Assembly (NCBI GenBank): GCA_948474755.1 | Contig: CAOLHI010000931.1 | Span: 1,062,001-1,126,000 of the forward strand | Direction of reading: 5' to 3' | Origin: Ctenosaura bakeri | Taxonomy: Eukaryota > Chordata > Lepidosauria > Squamata > Iguanidae | DNA length: 64,000 bases | Part shown: piece by piece, positions 25,055 to 36,139 of the stretch | Layout of the letters: each line of letters starts with the position of its first letter | Position numbering within the stretch: position 1 is the stretch's first letter | Notes under the pieces: generated by a model | What the model saw: the letters and a program-made list of their open reading frames with translations, nothing else | What the model was told of the DNA's origin: nothing | The model's database searches: none | Position numbers and translations under genes: made by a program

Positions 25055-25160
25055 GATCCTAAGGCAAAACTATGACAGTTGTCCTGGTCAGATTTCTTCA
25101 GAGGGAGGTTTGCCTTTGTCTAGGCTTTTGCTAAGGCTGAGAGAGTTGCCCAAGATTATC
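25055..25160 (-). repeat. SINE fragment captured in the hAT-like element
   Basis: GATCCTAAGGCAAAACTATG, GAGGGAGGTTTGCCTTTG and GGCTGAGAGAGTTGCCCAAG match the middle of the tRNA-like SINE in minus orientation; head and tail are missing. Confidence 0.7.
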
Positions 25161-25302
25161 CTTCTTTCCCTTGCTTTTAAAACCCTTTTTTAAAAAAAGG
25201 ATTTGAAAGATTCGAGATTCGTGGATTTGCAGAATGTTCCAGGGATTTGGATCCAGATTCAGATTCAGAAAATTCTGGATTTGCCCTGTCCCTAACTAAA
25301 AC

Positions 25303-26704
25303 CATGTGAGAGCATCTTCTGTGAGGGGTGACTGGGGCTAAGTATGTGCTTTGTTATGGGTAGATGGTTGTGTCTTCCAGAGGGTGGAAGCTGTGTGTGT
25401 ATTCTGTAGAAAAGAGTCTGAGTATGTATATTTGTGTGCCCTTCTCCTGCCCTTACAATAAAAAAATGACCCTCTCCCTTACACATAGCCTCGTTCAATA
25501 TTACTACTTGCCATACCACAGCTTCCTTCTTCCCCTACATAGGCATTTTATATACACATTTAGGACCAAGAGTTAACATTTAGTTTCTTTGTTTGTTTGT
25601 TTTTGTAAGTATACACACTATAAGGAAATTGTTGAGGTTGCCTAAGGCCACAACAAAATTGTGTCTTGTCAATAGGCTTTCTTTAGCATAAAAGCCAAAA
25701 AAAGACCAGACTATCTTAATTTTGTTATTGCAGGTCAAAACTGAAGCTCATCAAACTCCAGGCCTAAGCTGTACTGTATAATGGGATCTTTTCCCCTCAC
25801 AAAGTAGATTGTCTTTATTGCAAGATCATGTTTGTTGAACGGACAATGTTAATCTCATGACAGATTTCAGAAGGAATGGTGACAACAAAGTTGCCCTCAC
25901 TGACAAAGTGTACATTCTCCATCTGTGGCTAGAATAAATTCATCGACTCCTAACTGCATGCAACTGTGCCACATCTCTGTTTGGAGTGCTGTGAGACCAC
26001 ATTCTTTTGCCAGCAGGCTGTATACTCCCTTGGGCTCCATTTATAGCTAGGGCAGACAAAGGGCACCCTTTGGGCTACATGTGGCACCCCAGGCCACTTT
26101 GCTGTACCCCAAGGATCTGCATGCCCAATCATTTTAAGATCTATTTCACCACCACTACCAAATACTATGGGTCATTTTGTCACATTTTGGGGTTATTGGG
26201 GAGTTATCTTTTAGAAGCTTGTACAAGCCCTTTTCCCCCCAAAAAAATTGAAAACAAGACTCAACAACATCCTGCTTTGAAAATACACACGCACATGCAC
26301 ACACACATAAGAGCTGTAAGCCACACTGGATCCTGGACTGGGAGAAAGGTGAGGTAATAAAAAAAATATAAAAAAAAATAGAAGGACCCTCCCCACTGAA
26401 GTGTAGTAAAATGGCCAAAGGTGCCCCCTTTGGTTATTGGTTATACTTAAGTTATTGGTTATACTTAAGAGGAAAAGAAATTAGATTTTAAAGTAAGAGG
26501 AATGAGATGAGGGTGCAGCTCTTCTGGGTCTCATGGGGGAGTTGATTCTGCCCCCCCTGCAATTCTAGCAGTTGCCCATCCAAATTTAAAGCATATTGTC
26601 CAATGCACCTTCTTCCCCCACACACTCATCCCTAACACAATGTTCTTTCTCAGTGGTATCTGATAATGCCATTGTTTGCTACAAAGACTGGAGTAATAAC
26701 TCAC
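25303..26704. other. Unannotated intronic DNA
   Basis: No exon or repeat family recognised, apart from a small direct repeat (TTATTGGTTATACTTAAG twice, 26433-26470) and short CA stretches near 26285. Confidence 0.5.
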
Positions 26705-26797
26705 AATGATCAGGAGAATGAAATAGATGAAGTTGTAGAAGGAATGGGCATCCATGACGAAGTACATGATATCTACCCAGCCCTCCAGAGTGATGAC
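26705..26797 (-). CDS. CACNA1G: CACNA1G exon: domain I selectivity filter and first part of IS6
   Basis: 93-bp phase-0 exon of exactly 31 codons. It starts [16 protein letters not shown] and ends [13 protein letters not shown]. The Glu in TLEGW is the domain I residue of the T-type EEDD selectivity ring, and the end is the first half of the pore-lining IS6 helix. Acceptor is TTTAACACAG and donor GTGAGT. The helix continues directly in the exon at 19226 ([10 protein letters not shown]). Translation through the donor adds only intron-coded residues before a stop, so there is no sign of a functional read-through form. Confidence 0.95.
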
Positions 26798-27550
26798 CTG
26801 TGTTAAAGAAGAAAGAAAATGAAGTCATTGTCTAGGTTCTCATGGCACATGCAAGCCTGTCAGGTCCGTCAAGGATAAGAAACAAGTCTATACAGGATAA
26901 GAAATTGATGTACACAGCCAAAAGGACACAGAAGTTGACAGAATTTCATTTTATTTTGAATTAAAGTTAAGAAAAGAGGCAAGAAAACAACATCAGCAGC
27001 AAAAACAACAACAACAAGGTCACAGAACAATCAAGTCAGTTCACTAAAGAAACTCACCAGTCGTCTTTCTTACTCTAATTTGATTATGTCTCTGGGACAG
27101 GCAGTGCAGAACAACTTAAGGGCAAGCTCAATAATTAACAAAAAAATACGTACATATCAGTTATATAGCATATATAAGATGTGAGTGTGTGTCATCATAA
27201 AGAAATAGGTGTCTTTCCTTGAACTGGAAGAAGATATATCAATTTCACTATTCTTTGTGAGTCATCTCTTAGATCTATGAATATAAAGGCTAAGAAATAA
27301 GAAATAAATGGCCAGATCCCCAGGAATCAAGGTTGGGCGAAAAGCAAGCAAGCAAACAACATTAGTTCTGCACTTGTACATCCTATACTTACAGGGCCAT
27401 GGGGGGAAAACAGCAAGCAATTGGTGATCTAAACCAATGAATTTGTCTTCTTCTTATATAAAAAGTAAGCTGGAAACAAGATTTAAAAATGGCCTTTTTC
27501 ATCATTACTGATGGACAGAACAAGTTTGGAATTTAAGTCACAGTGTTCAC
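26798..27550. other. CACNA1G: Intron between the two pore-loop exons
   Basis: 753 bp, the shortest intron here. No repeat recognised; contains short A-rich and CAACAA runs. Confidence 0.7.
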
Positions 27551-27842
27551 CTGAAATATTGCGATCCACGCATAACCAATGTTATCAAAATTGATTGCTC
27601 CTTTGAAAGGATTGTGCTCCCCAGCAGAACAGTTTGTGTAATACTGGTTCCAGTTGACACAAGAAGTGTTAGTGGTGTCATTGTAGGAGTAGTAGTCCAG
27701 AGTGCACTCCAGGCCTTCCTCCCTCCGTGTTGGGATGTTGCGGCAGTAGCGCATGCCATTCTCCCGTGGCTGAGAGCAGATGAAAGGGCTTTCGTCTTCA
27801 TTCTCTGTCTGGTAGTAGGATTCCAGATCTACTGTGTAAGGG
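27551..27842 (-). CDS. CACNA1G: CACNA1G exon: domain I S5-pore extracellular loop
   Basis: 292-bp internal exon: one base finishes a Phe codon, then 97 codons from [20 protein letters not shown] to [17 protein letters not shown]. This is the long extracellular turret between IS5 and the pore helix. It carries five cysteines (ICS, RYC, LEC, TSC, TNC), likely disulfide partners with the Cys in the preceding exon. It also has three N-glycosylation sequons (NDT, NTS, NCS). The block [20 protein letters not shown] is characteristic of Cav3.1. The middle ([20 protein letters not shown]) diverges from the mammalian protein as I remember it, as expected for an exposed loop. Acceptor is CTCTTTAAG and donor is GTGAAC, a weaker but acceptable donor. 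Only 753 bp separate it from the next exon. Confidence 0.95.
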
Positions 27843-28244
27843 CTTAAAGAGAGCAGAAGAATGGCAGTTCACACACACACAAGATCACACTGGAGATGTA
27901 GGAAACAATCAAGGCCCATTACTCTCTCTAGATTACAAGAAAATGGGGACACGCTAACAGTGACATTTAGCAGGCAGCCAACTAAACACAAAAAGAGGAA
28001 AGTACTTTTTCATGTCACTAACAGGGTAACTGGTGAAACTCATGGACCTGAGAGGTCACATGGGCCAATAGGATAATTGGGTTCAGGCAAAGCAATTAGG
28101 CAAATTAATTGAGGATTGGGGCATTTTAATTGTCTGGGTGTGCAATTTCATTTTTCAGACCTCTTTAAACTGCTTAAGTTTTGAAGTTCAGAATGAATGT
28201 CAGATAATACATCACTCCAAAATGGTTTAAGGGGGGAAAAAACC

Positions 28245-28325
28245 CCAGTTTTGTTTGAACTTCTGGGAACTGGCCATCATCAGAGACAGGATATTGGACT
28301 AGATGGGCCAAATTGACTGACCCCA
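28245..28325. repeat. LINE-like fragment (CR1/L2 type)
   Basis: The phrase GAACTTCTGGGAACTGGCC then CAGGATATTGGACTAGATGG is typical of CR1/L2-related repeats in reptiles. Only about 80 bp is present. Confidence 0.45.
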
Positions 28326-28493
28326 GTATAGCAATTATTACATCCTTGTGGGTTGCATAAAACAAGTAAGTCATTCAAGGGAACCCAGAAAAGATCTGGT
28401 GAGTTGCGTAACAATTAGTCAGTGACACAGAAAACATTCCAAAAGGCCTAGATTTTAGGAATCTGGCTTTAAGTGCTCAAAGATGTGAGAGAG

Positions 28494-28693
28494 GGCCTTT
28501 CCACACTACACTGCTATAGTGCTATTGTTTCACTTTCAACATCCTGTGGAGTCCTGGGGTTTGCAGTTTAGGGAGGGGCCTTACAAATTCTCAGCCAGAA
28601 AGCTCTTTGGCCTCAGTAAACTACAAACCCCAGAATTCCACAGGATGCTGAAAGTAGAATAATAGCACTATAACAGTGTTGTGCGGAAAGGCC
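28494..28693. mobile_element. Palindromic MITE, GGCC-TTTCC end family
   Basis: 200 bp, close to a perfect inverted repeat: GGCCTTTCCACACTACACTG opens, CAGTGTTGTGCGGAAAGGCC closes. Arms carry CCTGGGGTTTGCAGTTTAGG and CTACAAACCCCAGAATTCC. Same family as 30878, 36591 and 63559. Confidence 0.85.
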
Positions 28694-28698
28694 TTGAG

Positions 28699-30270
28699 TT
28701 ACAATGTCCATGAACATTCCTTGCCATCACAGCACCTAAAGTGAGAAAGAGAAGGGCACAAGCAACCAGGCAATAGTCAGTTCTAACAACATAACTATTT
28801 TATACATTCAAACCTTGAGTGGCTATCAGGCTCAAAGCATTTAAATTTTAAAAATAATGCTGGTCTTTAAAAAGTTACCATCTTAAAAAACCCAGTTACC
28901 TTTATTTACGTCTCATATGGATTTGTTAATTAGTTAAATGCCAGTCACCCACTCTTAAGACCAAGGTAGGTATATGACTAATTTAAACTAGCCCAGAATG
29001 ATGTATAGTCTCTTCATCCTTGATATTGTCAATATGTGTTTTAAAATGTTGATACATTTGCATGAATAACATTTTTTAAAAAAAAGACAGATTGAAGGAA
29101 AAAGGCAAGGAAGGAAGAGAAATACAGGGGTTCTACTGGGTCACCACACTTGCACAACACATGGTTTCACAAACAGCTGTGTGAACTCCTTGCTAACTGA
29201 AAGTCTCCTGAACCCTCTTGTCCAGGTAGGTCCCAGCCATTGTGAAGAGGTCAGAGAGACCATGGGATGGACTGGCTGGCATGCCTGCTGGTGCTGCCTG
29301 TTTGCCCAGGTGCAGGTCTAGCCCTCCCAAGAGCTCCCATTCAAGAGCCAGTACTGCCTCCTGTGTCAATCAGATGCCTCACACCCACTGCCTTTGTCCA
29401 TCCTAATATAATCTTTGCCCACTCCTAATACAATCTTGTTTTGTTCCAGGGTGCTGAACAAGATTTTGGCCCGAGAGTTTCTGAAAAACACTAGCGTGGC
29501 TTTGCAAATATGTCTCTTCATATGACAGGCAACATTTGAAAATCACTTCAGAAGATCCTCTCAGACCAAGAAGCTGGTTCAACACAGTCACCCTCATATG
29601 GAAAAAGAAGTGAGTGCTGACTCCTTGGAAATTAGCATCATTCCACTTCAGCTAATGGCTACTATCTTAATGACAGTAAGGCTCAGAGCAAAGCTTGAGC
29701 CTTAACTGAGAAGCTATTTTTAAGGCTAGCTCAGCCAAGTTAAAACCAGAGGTGCTACTTTTAATGCCATTCAAAGCTCAGCTAAACCCTTGTTATCCCG
29801 GCTCAATTAAACAGCACTCAGACCAGTAGCCGCACTGGATCAACTCAGGACTGATTAGCAATTTGTTTACTTTATTGCCAAATTGCTTAAAGGGATTTTC
29901 CATGTTAATGAAATCCCAGCTCCCTTTGAAGAGAAAGGAAGCCTTTAAAAAGAGTTGCAAAACTTTGGAAAAACAATAACAGGTAAAACTGGGTTCTGCT
30001 GCATTGTCCTTTTGAGGCCTGCCTTTGATTCAGTTTAATACAGCCAAAGAGGAAATGGTTTAGTGTGCCCACTTTCAGACTCTGTACTGAACTCCTTCAC
30101 ATAATAAAGCCAGACAGCATTGAAACCTGCTTAGATGGTTCAGGTGCCACCTTGATGTCTTATACTGGCTTTGTTAATTGCCTCTGCCCAGCTTCTTACC
30201 TGAATTGATAATATCCTTGAGATTCATTATTTAAACATTTGAGTGTCTGAATGGCTGTACTTCCCTATAT
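28699..30270. other. Unannotated intronic DNA
   Basis: No exon or repeat family recognised. 29590-30100 looks repeat-free and could be conserved non-coding sequence (see findings). Confidence 0.45.
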
Positions 30271-30274
30271 GAAC

Positions 30275-30530
30275 CTGCTGTAGTCCTAAGATCTACAGGG
30301 GGAGACTTTCTCTTGGTCCCACCACCATTACAAGCTCATTTGGTGATGATACAAGAAAGAGCCTTCTCAATAACTGCTCCCACTCTCTGGAACTCTCTTC
30401 TGTATGAGACTAGGCTGCCCCCTCCCTGTTCTCCATTAGTTAGTAGGTCAAGACCTTTTTGTTTAAGCAGGCTTTTTACATGTAAGCAGCAGAGTTTCTA
30501 ATTGGGTTGTTTTATTTATCTTATTAAAGT
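30275..30530 (+). repeat. L2/CR1-like LINE, C-terminal fragment
   Basis: Plus-strand reading shows PPPLQAHLVMIQERAFSITA and PTLWNSLLYETRLPPP, the end of an L2/CR1-type ORF2 in which a hydrophobic PxLWNSLP motif is conserved. It is truncated 5', followed by a T-rich tail. A sibling lies at 58620. Confidence 0.7.
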
Positions 30531-30744
30531 GTTGTATGATTTAAAAAATTATTTTTTGCTGTTTTATGTGGTAATTTTGTTTTTAAATTTTATTGTGAAT
30601 GTTTTTTAATTGACTTTCTCTCACAGCCATCTTGGTTCCCACTTTCAGAGAAAGGCAGTGCACAGATGAAAAAAAATGAGTGAGTGAATGAACGAATGAA
30701 TGAATGAACAAAATAATGACTCAAATCCAGAGTAAGTTTTTGCT

Positions 30745-31085
30745 GCTGTTGCTGCTGCTGCTGCGTCATTTCTGGCTTAAGATGATCCTAAGACAAGTCT
30801 ATCATGGGGTTTTCTTGTTAAAGAGTGTGTGACATGCCCAAGGTCACCCAGTGGATTTCCAGTCTCCCAGTGTCCTAGTCCATTTCCACACTAGACTGTT
30901 ATAGCGCCATTATTTCAACATCCTATGGAATCCTAGGGTTTGCAGTTTAGGGAGGGGCCTTTGAGCCCCCTCCCTAAACTGCAAACCCCAGGATCCATAG
31001 GATGTTGAAAGTGGAATAATAGTGTTATAACTGTCTAGTGCAGAAATGGCCTTAGTCCAACACTCAAACACCATGCTGGCTCTGC
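30745..31085 (-). repeat. tRNA-like SINE interrupted by a MITE
   Basis: The SINE tail side runs to 30877 (CTATCATGGGGTTTTCTTG; CCAAGGTCACCCAGTGG) and the head resumes at 31052 (TTAGTCCAACACTCAAACAC; CATGCTGGCTCT). The 174 bases between are the MITE at 30878. Confidence 0.85.
30878..31051. mobile_element. Palindromic MITE inside a SINE
   Basis: 174 bp, ends GTCCATTTCCACACTAGAC and GTCTAGTGCAGAAATGGCC. Arms contain GGGTTTGCAGTTTAGGGAGG and CTCCCTAAACTGCAAACCCC, a long perfect stem. Flanks CTA and TTA fit a 3-bp target duplication with one change, of the PIF/Harbinger type. Confidence 0.85.
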
Positions 31086-31514
31086 GAGAGAAAGTTAGTC
31101 ACATGTTAAGTCACACTGAAATCAATGCAATTTAAGTGTGACTGACTTCTTCTGGATCAGGATCAATCTAAATGAAACTCCTGGAAAACCCTAAAGTGCT
31201 ATCTAAATATATTCTTTAATGTATCACAATAAATGTATTTAAAGCATTGTTTCTGTACACTACTTAGGAACATTACCTACTAGCTAGATTAAGAATGCCT
31301 AACATAATACATGCAGTCATAAATCAATGAGAAAGTCTCTATGTACTCCAAGAGTGTGTTTCATTATCTGATCCCAGCACTATCAATAATGAGTTACTTG
31401 TGTTTCTGTAGGATTTGAGTGTAAGAGAGAGAGCTATTTTGAATCATCTTGCTCTGTAAGAACAAATATTAGTAAGAGGATCTGTGAATTTTACAACAAC
31501 AAATACAAATATTG

Positions 31515-31685
31515 TTATTGTTGTTGTTTGCCTTCAAGTCATTTCCAACTTATAGAGATCTTAAGGTGAACCTATCAGGGGTTTTCTTGCCAAGAGGGGT
31601 TTGCTTTTTTTACTCTAAGAGAACTTGCGCAAGGTTACCTAGGCATAGGCCAGTGCTCAAACGACAGCCCCACACTGGCTCTTAG
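31515..31685 (-). repeat. tRNA-like SINE with Bov-B-type tail
   Basis: Tail with (GTT)n then TTTGCCTTCAAGTCATTTCC, middle GGTGAACCTATCAGGGGTTT; the head is reduced to CAGTGCTCAAACGACAGCC. Internal deletions shorten the copy. Confidence 0.85.
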
Positions 31686-32084
31686 AATATAAATACACTT
31701 GAGCAACAGACAAAATAATAGCATACAAATTGGAATATGATATATTCATATTCTGGCCAAAGGTTTTTGCATGCTTGAAGTGTCCAGATGGTGCTCTCTT
31801 CCTCCACCAGGATCAATGCTTGAGAAAGCTCTGCTGGACCATTCAGACCTCCCAAGACTTTAGCTCAGAGACTGGAATCCTTCAGCCCATGGACTGACTT
31901 CCATTTGTGAATCCACCCTGTGCAGTCTGTGAAGCCTCAAACAAGTTCTGTCCCACCACCCACAGTCCTCTTCTCAAAAGCTTCTCTTGAAACTGGCAGA
32001 AGAGTAGTTCTCAGCTTGGTTTGCCAGAGTGAAAACTGGAAAGGGCTCCTGTACCTTTAATGGTTGTGTAGAATAGCAGGAGTG
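31686..32084. other. Unannotated intronic DNA
   Basis: Nothing recognised. Confidence 0.5.
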
Positions 32085-32795
32085 CCTGATATCAGCTTCG
32101 GCTGATACGCCAGCTGCGCCCCTTCCTGGACCTGGAACACCTCAAAACAGTGGTACATGCGCTGGTAACTTCACGGTTTGACTTCTGCAATGCGCTCTAC
32201 ATAGGGCTACCCATGTGCTTAGTCCAGAAACTTCAAATAGTTCCGAATATGGCAGCCAGGTTGGTCACCGGAAGATCTAAAACTGACCATATAACATCAA
32301 TTCTGAAGTCCTTACATTGGCTGCCTATTAGTTTCCGGGCACAGTACAAGGTGTTGGTTCTTATCTTTAAAGCCCTACATGGCTTGGGGCCAGCCTACCT
32401 GCGGGATCGCCTTCTCCCATATAATCCACCACGCACATTAAGGTCCTCTGGGAGGAACTTACTGCAGCCAGTCAGAACTAGGTTGGCTGCAGTTACCCAG
32501 AGGACCTTCTCTTCTATTGCTCCCAAGTTATGGAATGGCCTGCCGGAAGAGACCCGGCGTATTACCAGTCTTGACGGCTTTAAAAAAGTCGTCAAGACTG
32601 TTCTCTTCCGACAGGCCTTCTCAGACTAGTACTCCACCGCCTCCCACCAACTGTCATCTTGTTCTTAATAGTCAATGTGTTTTAGGAGGTTTTAGATGGG
32701 TTGGTGGGTGGGGAGGATGGGCTATGTTTTAATTGCTTTTAATGTATTTGATGTGCTGTTGTGCTGCCGCCTCAATTCGTCGGGAGAGGCGGGAT

Positions 32796-32850
<55 letters not shown>
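32085..32850 (+). repeat. L2-like LINE, reverse-transcriptase C-terminus and 3' tail
   Basis: An open stretch of about 175 codons reads LRLIRQLRPFLDLEHLKTVV, ALVTSRFDFCNALYIGLP, KLQIVPNMAARLVTG, LHWLPISFRAQYKVLVLIFK, ALHGLGPAYLRDRLLPY, IAPKLWNGLPEETR. This is the classic C-terminal part of vertebrate L2/CR1-clade ORF2. It ends QAFSD-stop near 32626. The 3' UTR closes with GCCGCCTCAATTCGTCGGG, GAGAGGCGGGATATT and an (ATA)n array at 32796-32849. The insert is 5'-truncated at about 32085. Low divergence and an intact frame suggest a fairly young copy. Confidence 0.88.
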
Positions 32851-33244
32851 GAGGAAATTTCAGCAACTGTTGCTTGTTCATCTGGCTGTGTGACAAGTAA
32901 CCCCTGCTGTAAGTCCCTTTTCTACCTCACCATTAAAAGTACAAGAACCCTCTCCTGTTTCCACCCTGGCAAACCTACTCTTAGCTGATTTCAGGGATGG
33001 TGAATCTTCAGCTTGCAAGCCAAACTGAGTTCACTAACCCTTTTCATTTAGAAAATGAGGCATTAGTTGAGGTCTCTCCCCCATTGTCTAGAATCCCTGT
33101 CCCAAAGCCCATCACCTTCAACAGGTTGGAAGAGTGGCTACTATAAAGACTTAAGTCTGCCATTCAGTTGGCTTTGTTTACTTCACAAGCTTGTGTGTAC
33201 TATGCAATCACTCTTAGAATTGCTTCTCTAAGTTTCCCCACCAA

Positions 33245-33460
33245 AGTGAAGCAGTTGGTAACAGAGAAAAAGGTCTTCTCAGTGATTGCACCGTACTTGT
33301 AAAACCCACTTTGTCCCAAACTCCCCCATTTATCTATGTGTTTTGCTGCTTTCATAGTTATTATTTGATTTCACGGTTGTATTCCTGCATGCAACTGTGC
33401 CTTTTCCTGTTTTATTTGAACCTGCCTTAAAAATATTTTACATGGCCAGCTAGTTCAATA
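33245..33460 (+). repeat. Possible degraded L2-like LINE fragment
   Basis: ACAGAGAAAAAGGTCTTCTC then AGTGATTGCACC recalls the coding block found at 30350 (AGAGCCTTCTCAATAACTGC). It is followed by a T-rich tail, with no intact frame. Confidence 0.4.
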
Positions 33461-33557
33461 CTGCCTATTATGACTGGCAGCAGGTCTTCAAGTTCAATTC
33501 TTACTTCTGTGTACGTGCATACGTTGAAAATCTGCAGTGTACTTTACTCATACTTAC

Positions 33558-33717
33558 AAACTGAAGTTTTCTGGTAGGAAGCAACGATTCCTGAGCAGCC
33601 CTGCCCAAAGCTGGACTCCAACAATGCCAAAGATGAAGAAGACAAAAAAACAGAGAAGAAGCACATTCCCCAACATGGGAAGAGTGTCCAAAAGCAGCGT
33701 AACCAGGATGCGCATAC
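33558..33717 (-). CDS. CACNA1G: CACNA1G exon: IS4-S5 linker, IS5 and start of the pore turret
   Basis: 160-bp internal exon: two bases finish a Ser codon, 52 codons follow, then two bases of the next codon. It reads [20 protein letters not shown], then the hydrophobic IS5 helix [20 protein letters not shown], then [11 protein letters not shown]. The first residues form the S4-S5 linker that couples the voltage sensor to the gate. S5 is the outer pore helix, and the Cys in RNRC belongs to the extracellular loop. Acceptor is TTTTCAG and donor GTAAGT. A longer open frame on the same strand is a shifted shadow. The sequence is almost invariant across T-type channels, so paralogue identity comes from the neighbouring exons. 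Confidence 0.95.
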
Positions 33718-34423
33718 CTGAAAAGAACAATGAGAAAAGCAGCTTTTAAAAGGAGAGAAGATAGTTCCCCATGCTTCTGAACACAAGGAAGGGGTTAGGC
33801 TGGATGCCCTGGAATAATCCTTCTCCCTCCTGCTATGTTGACACCTGGGATTAGTTACTCAGTCTTAAACCCCTCCACGCATTCACACTGAGGAGAAACA
33901 TGCATACTGCAGATAGTAACTAAGCTCTATTTAAAACTGGTGGAGCATAATGTTCTATCAGTGTACTCGGGCAGAGTGTAAACTCCCACAGAGGGAAGAC
34001 TGAAACAGCCAGCCCTACAATGGTGCCTACAACAAATCAGTAACCTTTGAGGTTGTGGGAGAGGTGTGCATGGGCACTGGGGGGCAACTATTGTGCTGCC
34101 AAGCAAACTGCTTACCTCCTTATGCAAAACCAGCAAAAACAGAGGTAGAATAATTGGTAGTTTTACCACTTTTCTCCACTTCTTTTCCTTTTGATTTACT
34201 CATTTTGTGTGTGTGTGTGTGGAGAGTACACACACGCACAACAGGTCTGCACGGGGCACAGCAAAGGAACTGTAACTTGTAAAGGTCCTTCTTTGGTGTA
34301 GCATTGAGAAAGTTGTATTGGCTGCTTATTTTGAGTTTTTCTGCAGGATAATTTTCTAATCACATTGACAATTCACTCATACACACACTTACTCATAAGT
34401 GAGCCCCAGTGAGTTTATTGGAA
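33718..34423. other. Intronic DNA upstream of the S5 exon
   Basis: Nothing recognised except a (GT)n near 34208-34220. Confidence 0.5.
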
Positions 34424-34648
34424 CGTGTGTGTGTGTCCCTTCAAGTTGCTTGTTGACTAATGGTGACCCCATGAATTTCATAGGGTTTCCTTAGGCAAGG
34501 AATACTCAGAGGTCGTTTTACCAGTTTCTATCTCTAAAATATTGCCTACAGCACCTGGTATTCATTGATGGTTTCTCATCCAAGTACTCACCACAGCTGA
34601 CCTTGCTCAGCTTCCATGATCAGATGGGATCTAGTGCCTTTAGGATAT
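34424..34648 (-). repeat. 5S rRNA-derived SINE
   Basis: 34544-34648 is the reverse complement of a diverged 5S rRNA 3' two-thirds. On the minus strand it reads TCTGATCATGGAAGCTGAGC, GTGAGTACTTGGATGAGAAA and GAATACCAGGTGCTGTAGGC. These correspond to the 5S internal promoter A-box and C-box regions. It is followed by a body and a tail ending GCAACTTGAAGGGACACACA. Chimeric structure and divergence rule out a functional 5S gene. A truncated sibling is at 54466. Confidence 0.85.
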
Positions 34649-35605
34649 TTATGCCCACTCATTGGGACATACTTCTAGCTAAATATGTTGAGGATTGTGG
34701 CTTTAGTCATTCTAAAAGGCCATTGGGATGTATGGATTTATTTAAGACAATCAACTTCAATCTATTTGTCTTCTTGAGCTAAAAGTATTGTATAATCTCC
34801 ACCTGCTCCAACCATCCTCTCACCCCATTTGTTTTCTAACAGTAAGCCTGTTTAGTATGTTGGGTCAGGAAGTCATGACTGCTTAAGATGACCACATATG
34901 TGTTATTTTATGGGAAACCTGGGATTTCCCCTTATTTATCACGTGTCTTTAGTGGGCATGAATACCGAGCTCATGCAGGAAGCATGGATCTGAAAGAAAG
35001 CTATAATTCTGAAAAGGTCTGATAAAGGCACCTTGATTTTACAATAATGTATCTGATGTTATTTTTATTGTTAATTATGCAGAGAGAGAGAGAGAAAGAA
35101 TGTATTGTATTTATTGAGATTTGTCTTTTTTAAGGTTCTCCTGAACTCTTACATTAATTCCACAGTTTCTCTGATAAAAACAGTAGTATTGTGCATTCTT
35201 CCTCATTAATAATATTTTCTGTTTTGTTGTCTGGCTTCACCCTTTTGACCACCCTCTCACATTGCTCAGCCACATGTCTTGGTTTTCATCTGTGAAATGT
35301 TGGAGGGTATGGTATAGAACATGACCATATGAAAGCAATTTTCAGCCACCTTCTTGCCTAGATCTAACTGTATAAAGGAGGCCCAGGGCCAGATCTGTTA
35401 GGCAGGGTAAGAAATTTCTTCACTGTGGTAGCCTCACTGTTAAAGAGCAGATATCAAATATTTGGTTGATTACTATATTACATCAGAGTAAGGACACACT
35501 GCTGGGTGGATGTGTGTAAGGATGTGGGGGAGGAAGGCTTTTGGTCATTTACCCTTCTGGATTCCCCCTTTCCTTTTTTTACAGCTACACTTTTTGTTGG
35601 AGTTA
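34649..35605. other. Unannotated intronic DNA
   Basis: No exon recognised; a short (GA)n near 35082-35095. TTATGGGAAACCTGGGATTT with CCCCTTATTTATCACGTGTC is loosely like the interior of the hAT at 16858. Confidence 0.45.
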
Positions 35606-35906
35606 ACTGTTGTTAACTGCCATCAAGTCATCTTCAACTTATAGTGACCATATGAATGAGAGATCTCCAAGTCACCCTTATCATGAAAAGTCCTGCTCAG
35701 CTCTTGCAGACTCAGGGCTGTGGTTTCCTTGATTGAATCCATCCATCTGTAATGCAGTCTTCTTTTTTTCTCACTGACTCCTACCTTAGCAAACATTATT
35801 GTTTTTTCTAGTGAATCATATCTTATCATTATATGTCTGAAGTACGATGGCCTTATTTTAGTAATCTTGGATTCCACAGAGGACTCTGGCCTGATTTCCT
35901 CTTTGT

Positions 35907-36139
35907 GGTGGTGTGCCTTCAAGTCATTTCTTACTTACAGTGTCCTTAAGGCAAACCTAGCATGAAGTATTCTCAGTACAATATGTTCAGAGGAGGGATT
36001 GCCCTTGCCTTCCTCTGAGGCTCAAAGATCGTGGCCTACCCAAGGTCATCCTGGATTTCCATGGCCAAGTGTGGATTTGAACTCTGGTCTCCCACTATCC
36101 TAGTGCAGCTCCCAAACCACTAGAGCATGCTGGTTCTTA
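35907..36139 (-). repeat. tRNA-like SINE inserted in Bov-B
   Basis: Nearly full length: tail GTGTGCCTTCAAGTCATTTC, middle GGGATTGCCCTTGCCTTCC, head GAACTCTGGTCTCCCACTAT then ACTAGAGCATGCTGG. Bov-B coding sequence resumes on both sides. Confidence 0.9.

Larger units (their letters stand above)
23830..25294. mobile_element. Large non-autonomous hAT-like element (1465 bp)
   Basis: Bounded by a perfect 8-bp target duplication ACTAAAAC (23822-23829 and 25295-25302) with inverted ends TAGGAATGGGCCAAC and TTTGCCCTGTCCCTA. Subterminal inverted repeats are rich in GAATCC/GGATTC (23853-23950 and 25185-25275). Inside lie a roughly 25-bp minisatellite (24080-24245), a GACTTGAGACTGGA repeat array (24300-24545), a partly palindromic block (24580-24740) and a SINE fragment (25055-25160). 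No transposase. It shares ends with the 317-bp element at 46355. Confidence 0.85.

Noticed and set aside
32085..32629. Reverse-transcriptase-like open frame as a host gene
   Set aside because: It is the C-terminus of an L2-like LINE with its 3' tail and ATA array, not a host gene.
34544..34648. 5S rRNA gene on the minus strand
   Set aside because: Diverged, missing the 5' third and fused to a SINE body with a Bov-B-like tail. It is a 5S-derived SINE.
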